A stretch of DNA of 64,000 bases from Pigmentiphaga sp. NML080357 (GTDB taxonomy: Bacteria; Pseudomonadota; Gammaproteobacteria; Burkholderiales; Burkholderiaceae_B), in NCBI RefSeq assembly GCF_002188465.1, contig NZ_NINW01000024.1, forward strand, positions 289,768 to 353,767. Reading direction: 5' to 3'. Made by a program: the position numbers and the translations under genes. The notes under the pieces are model-generated. The model ran no database searches. It was not told the origin of the DNA and worked only from the letters and a program-made list of their open reading frames with translations. The first letter of the stretch is position 1; each line of letters begins with the position of its first letter. Positions 54,365 through 63,874 of this stretch are shown one piece after another.

Positions 54365-56776
54365 ATGCAATTTCCCGAATCCTGGTTGCGGGCACTGACC
54401 AACCCCGCCATTTCGACCGACGAGCTGGCTCATCAATTGACCATGGCCGGCCTCGAGGTCGAGGAAGCCGAGCCGGTGGCGCCCGCCTTCAGCGGCGTGG
54501 TGGTGGCGCAGGTGCTGTCGGTCGAACCGCACCCGAACGCCGACAAGTTGCGCGTGTGCAAAGTCGACGCGGGGAAGGGCGAGCCGCTGCAGATCGTGTG
54601 CGGCGCGCCCAACGTGGCGGCCGGCATGAAAGTGCCGCTGGCGACCGTGGGCGCGCGGCTGCCCGGGGACGTCAAGATCGGCGTGGCCAAGATGCGCGGC
54701 GTGGAGTCCGCCGGCATGCTGTGTTCGGCGCGCGAGCTGGGCCTGTCGCAGGACCACGCCGGACTGCTGGACCTCGGCGCGGACGCCAGGGTCGGCATGT
54801 CGGTACGCGACTGGCTGCAACTGGACGATACCGTCTTCACGCTCAAGCTCACGCCCAACAAGGCGGATTGCCTGTCGGTGCTGGGCGTCGCGCGCGAGGT
54901 TTCGGCCTTGACGGGCGCGCCGCTGGCCGCGCCGAAGCTGGAACCGGTGCCGGTCGCCATCGACGACCGCGTGCCGGTGACCGTGCATGCGCCGGACCTT
55001 TGCGGGCGCTATGTCGGGCGCGTCGTCCGCGGCGTCGACGCGAGCGCGCCCACGCCGGAATGGATCCGGCGCAGGCTCGAGCGGGCGGGGCAGCGTTCGA
55101 TTTCCGCGCTGGTCGACATCTCCAACTACGTCATGCTGGAACTGGGCCGGCCCAGCCACGTGTTCGACCTGGCCAAGGTCCACGGCGGCCTGCACGTGCG
55201 GTGGGGCAAGCCGGGCGAGCAGATCCTGCTGCTGAACGGCCAGACCGTCGAGGTGGACGGCGAGGTAGGCGTGATCGCCGATGACAACGGGCCGGAATGC
55301 CTGGCCGGGATCATGGGCGGCGAGGCAACCTCCGTATCGACCGAGACGCGCGACATCTACATCGAGGCCGCCTTCTGGTGGCCGGCCAGCATCGCCGGCC
55401 GCGCACGCCGCTACAACTTCAGCACGGACGCCAGCCACCGCTTCGAGCGCGGCGTGGACTACGCCAACATTCCCGCCGACCTCGAGTATCTGACCAGCCT
55501 CATCGTGCAGGTCTGCGGCGGACAGGCCGGTCCGGTGGACGATCAGGTCGTCAACCTGCCCGAACGCAAGCCAGTACGGCTGCGCGTGGCGCGCTGCCAC
55601 AAGGTGCTGGGCGTGGATGTGTCCGAAGACGAGATCGCCGGCATCTTCACCCGCCTCGGACTGCCGTTCGTGCGCGAGCCGGGCGCTTTCGTCGTGACGC
55701 CTCCGTCCTTCCGCTTCGATATCGAGATCGAGGAAGACCTGATCGAGGAAGTGGCGCGCATCCATGGCTTCGAGCGGATTCCGGACGTGCCGCCGATGGC
55801 GCGGGCGACCATGCGCATCGAGCCGGAGGAGCGCCGCTCGTTCCACGGATTGCGCCACCTGATGGCGGACCTGGACTACCAGGAAGTCATCAACTTCAGC
55901 TTCGTCGAGGCCGATTGGGAGCGCGACTACGCCGGCAACGCCGATCCGATCCGCCTGCTCAACCCCATCGCCAGCCAGCTGTCCGTCATGCGCAGCAGCC
56001 TGATCGGGGGGCTGGTGGCCAATGCCCAGTACAACGTCAACCGCAAGCTCCCGCGCGTACGCGTGTTCGAACTGGGACGGGTATTCCGGCGCGACCCGGC
56101 GGTGCAGGACGGCCCGCTCGAAGTGGCCGGCGTGAATCAGCCCATGCGCCTGACGGCCCTGGCCTATGGACCGGCGGTGGAGGAGCAGTGGGGGACCCAG
56201 ACCCGGCAGGTCGACTTCTACGACCTGAAGGCCGATCTGGAGGCCTTGCTTGCGGGCACCTGCCGCGAGGCGCCTCGTTTCGTTCCCGACTCGCATCCGG
56301 CCTTGCATCCTGGCCGCAGCGCCCGCGTCGTGGTCGATGGCGAGACCATCGGCTGGATAGGCGAGCTGCATCCGCGCTGGGTGCAGCGTGCCGAGCTGCC
56401 GCACGCGCCGGTGGTATTCGAGGTGGACGCGGAACGCGTTGCCGCGCGTCCGCTGCCGGTGCTGGCGGAAATCTCGCGCCAGCCCGTGGTCATCCGCGAC
56501 CTGGCCTTGTGGGTGCCCGAGGCGGTGCTGGCCCAGCAAATGCTCGACACGGTGCGTCATCTCGTGGCCAAGGAGGCCGAGCTGGCGGTCGTCAAAGACG
56601 TACGCATTTTCGATGTTTGGCGGGATAAGTCCTTGTTAGAAAAGGAAAAAAGCCTTGCCTTCCGGTTCTGGCTACAGGATACTTCGGTAACCCTGGACGA
56701 CGCCCGAGTCGAGTCGTGCCTGGCCCGCATCCGTGCCGCGCTGGAAGCCGAGCATGGCGCAAGGCTGAGGGTCTAA
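54365..56776 (+). CDS. pheT: Phenylalanyl-tRNA synthetase beta subunit
   Basis: An 803-residue subunit. In order: the tRNA-binding OB domain ([31 protein letters not shown]), the B3/B4 editing domain ([20 protein letters not shown]), the B5 domain, the synthetase-like core and the ferredoxin-fold anticodon domain at the C-terminus ([19 protein letters not shown]). ATG 54365 lies 11 bases after the repeat element. No other ribosome site is visible. Confidence 0.95.
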   Translation: MQFPESWLRALTNPAISTDELAHQLTMAGLEVEEAEPVAPAFSGVVVAQVLSVEPHPNADKLRVCKVDAGKGEPLQIVCGAPNVAAGMKVPLATVGARLPGDVKIGVAKMRGVESAGMLCSARELGLSQDHAGLLDLGADARVGMSVRDWLQLDDTVFTLKLTPNKADCLSVLGVAREVSALTGAPLAAPKLEPVPVAIDDRVPVTVHAPDLCGRYVGRVVRGVDASAPTPEWIRRRLERAGQRSISALVDISNYVMLELGRPSHVFDLAKVHGGLHVRWGKPGEQILLLNGQTVEVDGEVGVIADDNGPECLAGIMGGEATSVSTETRDIYIEAAFWWPASIAGRARRYNFSTDASHRFERGVDYANIPADLEYLTSLIVQVCGGQAGPVDDQVVNLPERKPVRLRVARCHKVLGVDVSEDEIAGIFTRLGLPFVREPGAFVVTPPSFRFDIEIEEDLIEEVARIHGFERIPDVPPMARATMRIEPEERRSFHGLRHLMADLDYQEVINFSFVEADWERDYAGNADPIRLLNPIASQLSVMRSSLIGGLVANAQYNVNRKLPRVRVFELGRVFRRDPAVQDGPLEVAGVNQPMRLTALAYGPAVEEQWGTQTRQVDFYDLKADLEALLAGTCREAPRFVPDSHPALHPGRSARVVVDGETIGWIGELHPRWVQRAELPHAPVVFEVDAERVAARPLPVLAEISRQPVVIRDLALWVPEAVLAQQMLDTVRHLVAKEAELAVVKDVRIFDVWRDKSLLEKEKSLAFRFWLQDTSVTLDDARVESCLARIRAALEAEHGARLRV

Positions 56777-56799
56777 CGCCGAGTTTTCCATCCGTGTCT

Positions 56800-57192
56800 A
56801 TGCATTCTCTCGTTTCCGACAGCTACGCCCGCCCGGACGCGCTCGAGGCCGACGCCGACGCGCCGCAGGGCGCGCTCGATCCTCGCACCCTGACCAAGGC
56901 CGAACTGGCCGACCTGCTGTTCGAGCGGGTCGGCCTCAACAAGCGCGAGGCCAAGGATATGGTCGAGACTTTCTTCGAGGAAATCCGCGACGCGCTGGAA
57001 CGCGGCGACATGGTCAAACTCTCGGGCTTCGGCAATTTCCAGGTGCGCAACAAGCCGCAGCGCCCCGGACGCAATCCCAAGACGGGCGAGGAAATCCCCA
57101 TCGCCGCCCGCCGTGTCGTCACGTTCCATGCGAGCCAGAAACTCAAGAGCATGGTCGAGCAGGTCGCGCTGCGCGAACAGAATCCGTCCTGA
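56800..57192 (+). CDS. ihfA: Integration host factor alpha subunit
   Basis: A 130-residue DNA-bending protein. The family core starts [20 protein letters not shown], and the beta arm has [20 protein letters not shown] with the intercalating Pro. The first 30 residues ([20 protein letters not shown]..) precede the usual start and are acidic, so the protein is longer than the roughly 100-residue E. coli IhfA. An internal start is not obvious. Its place after pheT is the normal one. It ends 8 bp before the merR-type gene. Confidence 0.9.
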   Translation: MHSLVSDSYARPDALEADADAPQGALDPRTLTKAELADLLFERVGLNKREAKDMVETFFEEIRDALERGDMVKLSGFGNFQVRNKPQRPGRNPKTGEEIPIAARRVVTFHASQKLKSMVEQVALREQNPS

Positions 57193-57200
57193 GAGGTTTT

Positions 57201-57608
57201 ATGGCGCGCATCGAGCCCCCCGTCGTTCTTCCCCCCATCCCCGCCAAGCGTTACTTCACCATCGGCGAGGTCAGCGAACTGTGCGGGGTCAAGCCGCACG
57301 TGCTGCGCTACTGGGAACAGGAATTCACCCAGCTCAAGCCCATCAAGCGACGGGGCAATCGCCGCTATTACCAGCACCACGAGGTCCTGTTGATACGGCG
57401 CATACGCGAATTGCTCTACGAGCAGGGCTTCACCATCAGCGGCGCCCGCAACCGGCTGGACGAGTCGCGCGGGCAGGTCGAGGAAGAGCCGCAGGTCGTC
57501 ACGTTCTCGATCGAAGAGCCCGAACTGCAGGCCATACGCGCCGAGCTGGCGGAGATCGCCGGCATGCTCAAGGCCGCGCAGGAAGCGAGCGTGGCCCGGA
57601 TGGGCTAG
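57201..57608 (+). CDS. MerR-family regulator downstream of ihfA
   Basis: A 135-residue MerR-type protein. The helix-turn-helix is YFTIGEVSELCGVKPHVLRYWEQEF, followed by the wing NRRYYQHHEVLLIRRIRELL. The C-terminal tail is helical and acidic without the metal-binding Cys residues of metal-sensing MerR proteins. In betaproteobacteria this gene commonly follows ihfA. The target and ligand are not known to me. Confidence 0.88.
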   Translation: MARIEPPVVLPPIPAKRYFTIGEVSELCGVKPHVLRYWEQEFTQLKPIKRRGNRRYYQHHEVLLIRRIRELLYEQGFTISGARNRLDESRGQVEEEPQVVTFSIEEPELQAIRAELAEIAGMLKAAQEASVARMG

Positions 57609-57630
57609 GCCGCTACACGCCGGTCCCGCG

Positions 57631-60327
57631 TCAGCTTTCCCACGGCGGCATCGCGTCGACGGCGATGCCGTACCGGTCGATGGCCCGCGCGCATACGCCC
57701 CGGTCTACCCGGCCTTCGCGGGCGAGCGCGTCCAATGCCGCCAGCACGATATGGTGGCGATCCACCTCGAAGAATCGGCGCAGTGCCGCCCGGGTATCGC
57801 TCCGGCCGAATCCGTCGGTGCCCAGGACGACCAGGCGGCCGCCGCAATAGGGCGCGATCAGGCCAGGCCAGGCGCGAATATAGTCGCTCGCGGCCACGAT
57901 GGGCGCATCGCCATCCAGGCAGTCCGCAAGGTGGCTGCGGCGGGCCGGCTGGCCGGGATGCAACCGGTTCCATCGTTCGGTCTCGCGGGCATCCCGCGCC
58001 AGTTCGCCATAGCTGGTGGCACTCCAGATCTCGCTGCTCACTTGCCAGTCGGCGGCCAATAGCCCGGCCGCGGCGATCGTTTCGCGCAGGATCGCGCCCG
58101 ACCCCAGCAGCCGCACGGCGGGCCGGCCTTCGCCTTCCGAAGCGTAGCGGTACAGGCCCTTGATGACGCCGGCATGCGCCTCCGGCGGCAGGGTGGGCTG
58201 CGCGTAATTCTCGTTGCCCAGCGTGAGGTAATAGAAGACGTCTTCCTGGCGTTCGAGCATGGCGCGCATGCCGTGGTCGATGATGACCGCGCACTCCGCC
58301 GCAAAGGCGGGGTCGTAGGCGCGGCAGTTCGGAACGGCGGCGGCGCTGACCAGGCTGCTGCCGTCCTGGTGCTGCAGGCCTTCCCCGCCCAGCGTCGTGC
58401 GGCCGGCGGTGGCGCCCAGCAGGAATCCCCGTGCCCGCTGGTCGGCGGCGGCCCAGATGAGATCGCCGATGCGCTGGAAGCCGAACATCGAGTAGTAGAT
58501 GTAGAAAGGCAGCATCGCGGTGCCGTGCACGGTGTAGCTGGTGGCGGCGGCGACCCACGAGCTGACCGCGCCCGCCTCGCTGATGCCTTCCTCCAGGATC
58601 TGTCCGTCCAGCGCTTCGCGGTAGCTCAGCACCGAGCCGATGTCCTCGGGCTCGTAGCGCTGCCCCACGCTGGAATAGATGCCGATCTGCTTGAAGAGGG
58701 CGGCCATGCCGAAGGTCCTGGCCTCGTCGGCCACGATGGGCACGATGCGGGGCCCCAGCGCGCGATCCTTGAGCAGGTTGCCAAGCAGGCGCACGAAAGC
58801 CATGGTCGTGGACATTTCCTTGCCCGCGGCCTCCAGCGCGAAACCGCCGTAGGCCTGGAGGGCGGGTACCGGCAGCGGCGGCGCCGACGTGGTTCGCGCG
58901 GGCAGGTAGCCGCCCAGCGCCTTGCGGCGCTCGTGCAGGTAGCGGATCTCCGCGCTCTCGGCGCCCGGATGGTAGAACGCGAGGGATTGCGCCGCCTCGT
59001 CGGACAGCGGCAGGTCGAAGCGGTCGCGAAAAGCGAGCAGGGCGTCGCCATCCAGCTTCTTCTGCTGGTGGGTGGTCATCTTGCCCTGGCCCGCCTCGCC
59101 CATGCCATAGCCTTTCTTGGTCTGCGCCAGGATGACGGTGGGCTGTCCCTTGTGGCGCACGGCGGCGTGGTAGGCGGCGAAGATCTTCACGAGATCGTGT
59201 CCACCGCGCTTGAGCCTGTCGATCTGGTCGTCGGTCAGGCCTTGGGCCAGCGCGGCCAGTTCGGCGTCCTGGCCGAAGAAATGCTCGCGATTGAAGCGGC
59301 CGTCCTTGGCGGCGAAGGTCTGCAACTGCCCATCCACCGTGTGTGCAAAGGCGCGGGCGAGCGCGGCCGTGGCGTCACGGGCAAACAGGCCGTCCCAGTC
59401 CGACCCCCACAGCAGCTTGATGACGTGCCAGCCTGCGCCGGCGAACAGCGCTTCGAGTTCGTCGACGATGCGGCCGTTGCCGCGCACCGGCCCATCCAGC
59501 CGCTGGAGATTGCAGTTGACCACCCAGGTGAGGTTGTCCAGCTTCTCGCGCGCGGCCAGCGTCAGGGCGGACATGCTCTCGGGCTCGTCCATTTCGCCGT
59601 CGCCGAATATGCCCCATACGCGCCGGCCCGCCGTGTCCTGCAGGCCGCGATGGGCGAGATAGCGCATGAAGCGCGCCTGGTAGATGGAACTGATCGGGCC
59701 GATGCCCATGGAGCCGGTGGGAAACTGCCAGAACGACGGCATCAGCCAGGGGTGGGGATAGCTGGACAGCCCCTGCGCGCCCGTGTGCCGTGCGGTGATT
59801 TCCTGGCGGTAGTGGGCGAGGTCCGCTTCCGTGAGCCGGCCTTCGAGGAAGGCCCGCGCATAGATGCCTGGAGCCGAGTGAGGCTGGTAGAAGACGAGGT
59901 CCGCCTCGCCGGCTGCCCCGGCACGGAAAAAATGGTTGAAACCGACTTCGAACAGATCGGCGGCGCTGGCGTAGCTGGCGATGTGTCCGCCCAGTTCGCC
60001 ATAGGCCTGGTTGGCGCGAACCACCATCGCCAGGGCGTTCCAGCGCATGAGCGAAGCCAGCCTTTCCTCGATCGCCAAGTCGCCGGGAAAAGGCGCCTGG
60101 GCGGCCGCGGGGATGGTGTTGACGTAGGGCGAGTTCAGGCGCGGCCGCCAGCCGACCGCCGCGCCGCTGGCGACAGCCGCCAGCATGTCGAGGATCTGCC
60201 GTGCGCGTTGCGGGCCGTTGGCCTGCAGGAGCGAGAGCAGGGCATCGCGCCATTCCGCCGTCTCCTGCGGATCGGGGTCGGGGGCGGTGCCGTCCTGCGC
60301 GATTAGGTGCCGCGATTCGTCGTACAT
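57631..60327 (-). CDS. AceE/MdeB-type 2-oxo acid dehydrogenase E1 (homodimeric)
   Basis: An 898-residue thiamine-diphosphate enzyme of the single-chain E1 type. The ThDP motif is VWGIFGDGEMDEPES ending with VVNCNLQRLDGPV. Other signatures are HPWLMPSFWQFPTGSMGIGPI and YYSMFGFQRIGDLIWAAADQ. It is unaccompanied by E2 or E3 genes and is divergent from an Lrp-type regulator. In Pseudomonas putida the same pair (mdeB with Lrp-like mdeR) serves 2-oxobutanoate oxidation in methionine breakdown. I infer an MdeB-like role, although a spare pyruvate E1 is possible. Confidence 0.85.
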   Translation of the reverse strand: MYDESRHLIAQDGTAPDPDPQETAEWRDALLSLLQANGPQRARQILDMLAAVASGAAVGWRPRLNSPYVNTIPAAAQAPFPGDLAIEERLASLMRWNALAMVVRANQAYGELGGHIASYASAADLFEVGFNHFFRAGAAGEADLVFYQPHSAPGIYARAFLEGRLTEADLAHYRQEITARHTGAQGLSSYPHPWLMPSFWQFPTGSMGIGPISSIYQARFMRYLAHRGLQDTAGRRVWGIFGDGEMDEPESMSALTLAAREKLDNLTWVVNCNLQRLDGPVRGNGRIVDELEALFAGAGWHVIKLLWGSDWDGLFARDATAALARAFAHTVDGQLQTFAAKDGRFNREHFFGQDAELAALAQGLTDDQIDRLKRGGHDLVKIFAAYHAAVRHKGQPTVILAQTKKGYGMGEAGQGKMTTHQQKKLDGDALLAFRDRFDLPLSDEAAQSLAFYHPGAESAEIRYLHERRKALGGYLPARTTSAPPLPVPALQAYGGFALEAAGKEMSTTMAFVRLLGNLLKDRALGPRIVPIVADEARTFGMAALFKQIGIYSSVGQRYEPEDIGSVLSYREALDGQILEEGISEAGAVSSWVAAATSYTVHGTAMLPFYIYYSMFGFQRIGDLIWAAADQRARGFLLGATAGRTTLGGEGLQHQDGSSLVSAAAVPNCRAYDPAFAAECAVIIDHGMRAMLERQEDVFYYLTLGNENYAQPTLPPEAHAGVIKGLYRYASEGEGRPAVRLLGSGAILRETIAAAGLLAADWQVSSEIWSATSYGELARDARETERWNRLHPGQPARRSHLADCLDGDAPIVAASDYIRAWPGLIAPYCGGRLVVLGTDGFGRSDTRAALRRFFEVDRHHIVLAALDALAREGRVDRGVCARAIDRYGIAVDAMPPWES

Positions 60328-60339
60328 GCTTGCGTCTCG

Positions 60340-60364
60340 TTTTTCGTCGAAAGTGTGCGAAAAA
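60340..60364. promoter_or_regulatory. Inverted repeat in the E1/Lrp divergent gap
   Basis: TTTTTCG (60340-60346) and CGAAAAA (60358-60364) are separated by 11 bases. TTCGAAT-type direct repeats follow to about 60400. AT-rich, partly palindromic sites of this sort suit Lrp/AsnC proteins. Confidence 0.4.
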
Positions 60365-60460
60365 TTCTACGCTTCGAATCGCGGAATAGGCTTTCGAATA
60401 CGCTGTGAATCGGGGGTTCTATCAGAATAAAATGCCGAAAAAATCCGAAAGAGGGAAATG

Positions 60461-60922
60461 ATGCAGCTCGATGACACCGATCGCCGCATTCTGGCCGAAT
60501 TGCAGGCCGACGCGGGCATCTCCAATGTTGAACTGGCGCGCCGGGTGCACCTGTCGCCGTCGCCGTGCCTGACGCGGGTCAAGGCGATGGAGACGGCCGG
60601 CCTGATCCGCCAGTATGTGGCGCTGCTCGACCCGCAGCAGCTCGGCCTGCATCTGAACGTCTTCATTTCCATCAGCCTGAAGCAGCAGAACCGCGAGGCG
60701 CTGCAGGTGTTCGAGGACGCCATCTGCGCCCGCGAGGAAGTCATGGAGTGTTATCTGATGACGGGCGATGCCGACTACCTGATACGCGTCGCAGTGCCTG
60801 ACATCCAGGCGCTGGAGAGCTTCATCCTCGAACACCTCTCGCCCATCGCGCAGGTCGAGAAGATCCGCTCCAGCTTCGCGCTCAAGCAGGTGCGCTACAA
60901 GACCGCGCTGCCGCTGCGGTAG
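60461..60922 (+). CDS. Lrp/AsnC-family regulator
   Basis: A 153-residue regulator. The helix-turn-helix is [20 protein letters not shown] followed by [22 protein letters not shown], and the RAM ligand-binding domain contains [19 protein letters not shown]. It is divergent from the E1 gene and the most likely activator of it, as MdeR is of mdeB in P. putida. GAGGG (60451-60455) stands upstream. Two ATG codons in tandem (60458 and 60461) are equally possible starts. Confidence 0.9.
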   Translation: MQLDDTDRRILAELQADAGISNVELARRVHLSPSPCLTRVKAMETAGLIRQYVALLDPQQLGLHLNVFISISLKQQNREALQVFEDAICAREEVMECYLMTGDADYLIRVAVPDIQALESFILEHLSPIAQVEKIRSSFALKQVRYKTALPLR

Positions 60923-61369
60923 CCGCCCTGGGGCGGCTCGTGCAATAGATGTATCCCGGGGGAATCGCTTGTAATTAAAGGAAATGAACAAAATTCCTTC
61001 AGTGATAGCTTTTTGTAATTATTTGATTCATGCCGGCGTAGGGCCACCATGACCGGCCCGGCTGGAGCATGGTGGACTCGCGCTGCCGCAGGTGGCCGGC
61101 ACAACGCGCGCTTGCATCGCCAATGAATGCGGACATGAAGACGGTCCGCGCCTTGCGTTCATTATTGTTTTCAATTTGGCGTTCCGGCAGGACACGGACA
61201 CGCGGAGAAAATCCCCGGACATTTATCGCGGCGGGTTTTCCATCATCGGCTTGATGGTTTTTCGTCGTGTGTCGCCGGCCGGGTTGGGCGATGGCGGCAA
61301 TGGTGACGACGGGCTCCAACCTCATGCCAAAAGCGCCATAGGAAAATGCTGCCGCGATACCGGAAAAAC
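60923..61369. other. Intergenic stretch without recognisable gene
   Basis: About 450 bp between the Lrp gene and the tRNA-Pro terminator. No ORF looks like a protein. An AT-rich part (60969-61030) has TTGTAATTA twice and a small AGGAA..TTCCT inverted repeat, possibly additional Lrp sites. A GC hairpin (AGCCGCC..GGCGGCT, 60921-60938) directly after the Lrp stop has no T run. Confidence 0.5.
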
Positions 61370-61402
61370 AAAAGCCCGGCAGCTTGTGGCTACCGGGCTT
61401 TT
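61370..61402 (-). terminator. Intrinsic terminator of tRNA-Pro
   Basis: Read on the minus strand, AAAAGCCCGG and CCGGGCTTTT form a perfect 10 bp stem extended by four further pairs, and TTTTGTTTTT follows. It starts 34 bases after the tRNA 3' end. Confidence 0.8.
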
Positions 61403-61435
61403 CGGTTCCGACTATACAAATCAAGAACTTATGTA

Positions 61436-61514
<79 letters not shown>

Positions 61515-61522
61515 AGACAAAA

Positions 61523-61551
61523 AGTATAGCAAATTTTTTGAGGTGCTGGAA
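61523..61551 (-). promoter_or_regulatory. Promoter of tRNA-Pro
   Basis: On the minus strand, TTCCAG (61551-61546), a 17 bp spacer and TATACT (61528-61523). The start point would fall a few bases before the mature tRNA at 61512. Confidence 0.6.
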
Positions 61552-61945
61552 AGCGCGCATGCACTTTATTTTGCGCGCGTCGATGATCGACGGGCGCGCA
61601 AAGCGCACTTGCCGAGGCAACGGAAATTTGCGGAACTCCGCATGCCGAATCGCAGCCTTACGAGTGTATACCCTAGGAAGTGGAGCCAAAAAAATTATCG
61701 TGCGTGCGCAACACAAAGCAGGTCGCCGGTGCCGTTGCGCCGTATGATGTTTGCAATGAGGTTACCCAAGGAGATTCCTGGAGCAGACATAGCGTGACGA
61801 GGCAGGATCGGTAGTTGCTGATTCCGTTTGCCCCGGACACTGCGGGAAGTTCATCCGGCAGGAAGAACCGGAGGCCGGCTCGACCGGCGCTAACAACAAC
61901 AGAGTCGTGTAGCAGTTTTCATTCACTCGCTGTTGGAGGTTGTCC
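61552..61945. other. Long leader before prkA
   Basis: About 390 bp without a convincing gene. It contains a GC-rich inverted repeat GCGCGCGTCGAT / ATCGACGGGCGCGC (about 61576-61605), a moderately AT-rich middle part, and the prkA ribosome site at its end. It may hold the prkA promoter. I cannot point to one with confidence. Confidence 0.4.
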
Positions 61946-63871
61946 GTGCTGAACATCGTCGAAGGGTTCAAGTCTCAATACGCCAAGACGCAGGAAACCG
62001 AACTTTCTCTCGAGGAGTATCTGGACCTCGCCCGCCGGGATCCCGTGACTTACGCCAGCGCCGCCGAGCGTATGCTTGCCGCGATCGGCGAGCCGGAGCT
62101 GGTCGATACGCGCAACGACCCGAGGTTGTCGCGGCTGTTTTCCAACCGCCTCATCCGCCGCTACCCCGCGTTCAAGGAATTCTTCGGCATGGAGGACGTG
62201 ATCGATCAGATCGTCGCGTTCTTCAAGCATGCCGCGCAAGGCCTGGAAGAGCGCAAGCAGATCCTCTATCTGCTCGGCCCGGTGGGCGGCGGCAAGTCCT
62301 CGATCGCCGAACGCCTGAAGGCGCTGATGGAAGCGCATCCCATTTACGCGCTCAAGGGTTCTCCCGTGAACGAGTCGCCGCTCGGGCTGTTCCATCCCGA
62401 CCGGTTCGGCAGCCAGCTCGAGAAGGAATACGGCATTCCCCGCCGCTACCTGACAGGCATCATGTCGCCTTGGGCCATCAAGCGCCTCAAGGAATACGAC
62501 GGCGACATCTCGCAGTTCCGCGTGGTCCGGTTGCAGCCGTCGGTCCTGCGCCAGCTCGCCATCGCCAAGACCGAGCCGGGGGACGAGAACAACCAGGACA
62601 TCTCCTCGCTGGTGGGCAAGGTGGATATCCGCAAGCTCGACCGCTATTCGCAAGACGATCCCGATGCGTACAGCTATTCGGGAGGGCTGTGCCTGGCCAA
62701 CCAGGGCTTGCTCGAATTCGTTGAAATGTTCAAGGCGCCCATCAAGATGCTGCATCCCTTGCTGACGGCGACCCAGGAAGGCAACTTCAAGGGCACCGAA
62801 GGGTTTTCGGCCATCCCGTTCAACGGGATCATCCTTGCGCATTCCAACGAGTCCGAATGGCAGACCTTCCGCAACAACAAGCACAACGAAGCTTTCCTGG
62901 ACCGTATCTACATCGTCAAGGTGCCGTATTGCCTGCAGGTCTCCGAAGAGGTCAAGATCTATCGCAAGCTGCTGCAGAACAGCTCGCTGGCCGACTCGCC
63001 TTGCGCCCCCGGCACGCTCGAGATGATGGCGCAGTTCTCCGTGCTGACGCGGCTCAAGGAGCCGGAGAACTCGAGCGTGTATTCCAAGCTGCGGGTCTAT
63101 GACGGGGAAAGCCTCAAGGATGTCGATCCGAAGGCCAAGGTCCTGCAGGAGTACAAGGACTACGCCGGCACCGACGAAGGCATGACCGGTGTGTCGACCC
63201 GCTTCGCCTACAAGATCCTGTCCAGCGTCTTCAACTACGACCAGACCGAAGTGGCGGCCAATCCGGTGCACCTGATGTACGTGCTCGAGCAGCGGATCGG
63301 GCGGGAGGACTATCCCGACGAGATCCGCCGCCGCTACCTGGAGCACATCAAGGGCTACCTGGCGCCGCGCTATGCGGAATTCATCGGCAAGGAAATCCAG
63401 ACCGCCTACCTGGAGTCGTATTCGGAGTACGGGCAGAACATTTTCGACCGCTACGTGACTTTCGCCGACTGCTGGATTCAGGACGAGGAGTTCCGCGACC
63501 CGGAGACCGGCGAGAGCTTCGACCGCGCGGCGCTCAACGCCGAGCTGGAGAAGATCGAGAAGCCGGCCGGAATCGCCAACCCCAAGGATTTCCGCAACGA
63601 GATCGTGAACTTCGTGCTGCGCGCCCGCGCCAACAACGGCGGCCGCAATCCCGCGTGGACCAGCTACGAGAAGCTGCGCGAGGTGATCGAGAAGAAAATG
63701 TTCTCCAACACCGAGGATCTGCTCCCGGTCATTTCGTTCAACGCCAAGGCGTCGGCCGAGGACAAGCGCAAGCACGAGAGCTTTGTCGAACGGATGGTCG
63801 AAAAAGGCTATACCGAAAAGCAAGTCCGCTTGCTCTGCGAGTGGTACTTGCGGGTGAGGAAGTCTTCGTGA
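61946..63871 (+). CDS. prkA: PrkA/YeaG-type serine protein kinase
   Basis: A 641-residue protein. The AAA+ domain has Walker A LLGPVGGGKSSIAERL (about residues 110-125) and a C-terminal PrkA kinase-like domain. The N-terminus LNIVEGFKSQYAKTQETELS and AAERMLAAIGEP are family signatures. YeaG in E. coli acts in sustained nitrogen starvation. The start is GTG 61946, because GGAGG (61935-61939) is 6 bases upstream; a TTG at 61940 would touch the ribosome site. The usual partners yeaH and spoVR are not seen: an insertion sequence begins a few bases after the stop. Confidence 0.92.
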   Translation: MLNIVEGFKSQYAKTQETELSLEEYLDLARRDPVTYASAAERMLAAIGEPELVDTRNDPRLSRLFSNRLIRRYPAFKEFFGMEDVIDQIVAFFKHAAQGLEERKQILYLLGPVGGGKSSIAERLKALMEAHPIYALKGSPVNESPLGLFHPDRFGSQLEKEYGIPRRYLTGIMSPWAIKRLKEYDGDISQFRVVRLQPSVLRQLAIAKTEPGDENNQDISSLVGKVDIRKLDRYSQDDPDAYSYSGGLCLANQGLLEFVEMFKAPIKMLHPLLTATQEGNFKGTEGFSAIPFNGIILAHSNESEWQTFRNNKHNEAFLDRIYIVKVPYCLQVSEEVKIYRKLLQNSSLADSPCAPGTLEMMAQFSVLTRLKEPENSSVYSKLRVYDGESLKDVDPKAKVLQEYKDYAGTDEGMTGVSTRFAYKILSSVFNYDQTEVAANPVHLMYVLEQRIGREDYPDEIRRRYLEHIKGYLAPRYAEFIGKEIQTAYLESYSEYGQNIFDRYVTFADCWIQDEEFRDPETGESFDRAALNAELEKIEKPAGIANPKDFRNEIVNFVLRARANNGGRNPAWTSYEKLREVIEKKMFSNTEDLLPVISFNAKASAEDKRKHESFVERMVEKGYTEKQVRLLCEWYLRVRKSS

Positions 63872-63874
63872 GCT

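Noticed and set aside
60921..60938. GC hairpin after the Lrp gene as a terminator
   Set aside because: The stem is short and no T run follows.
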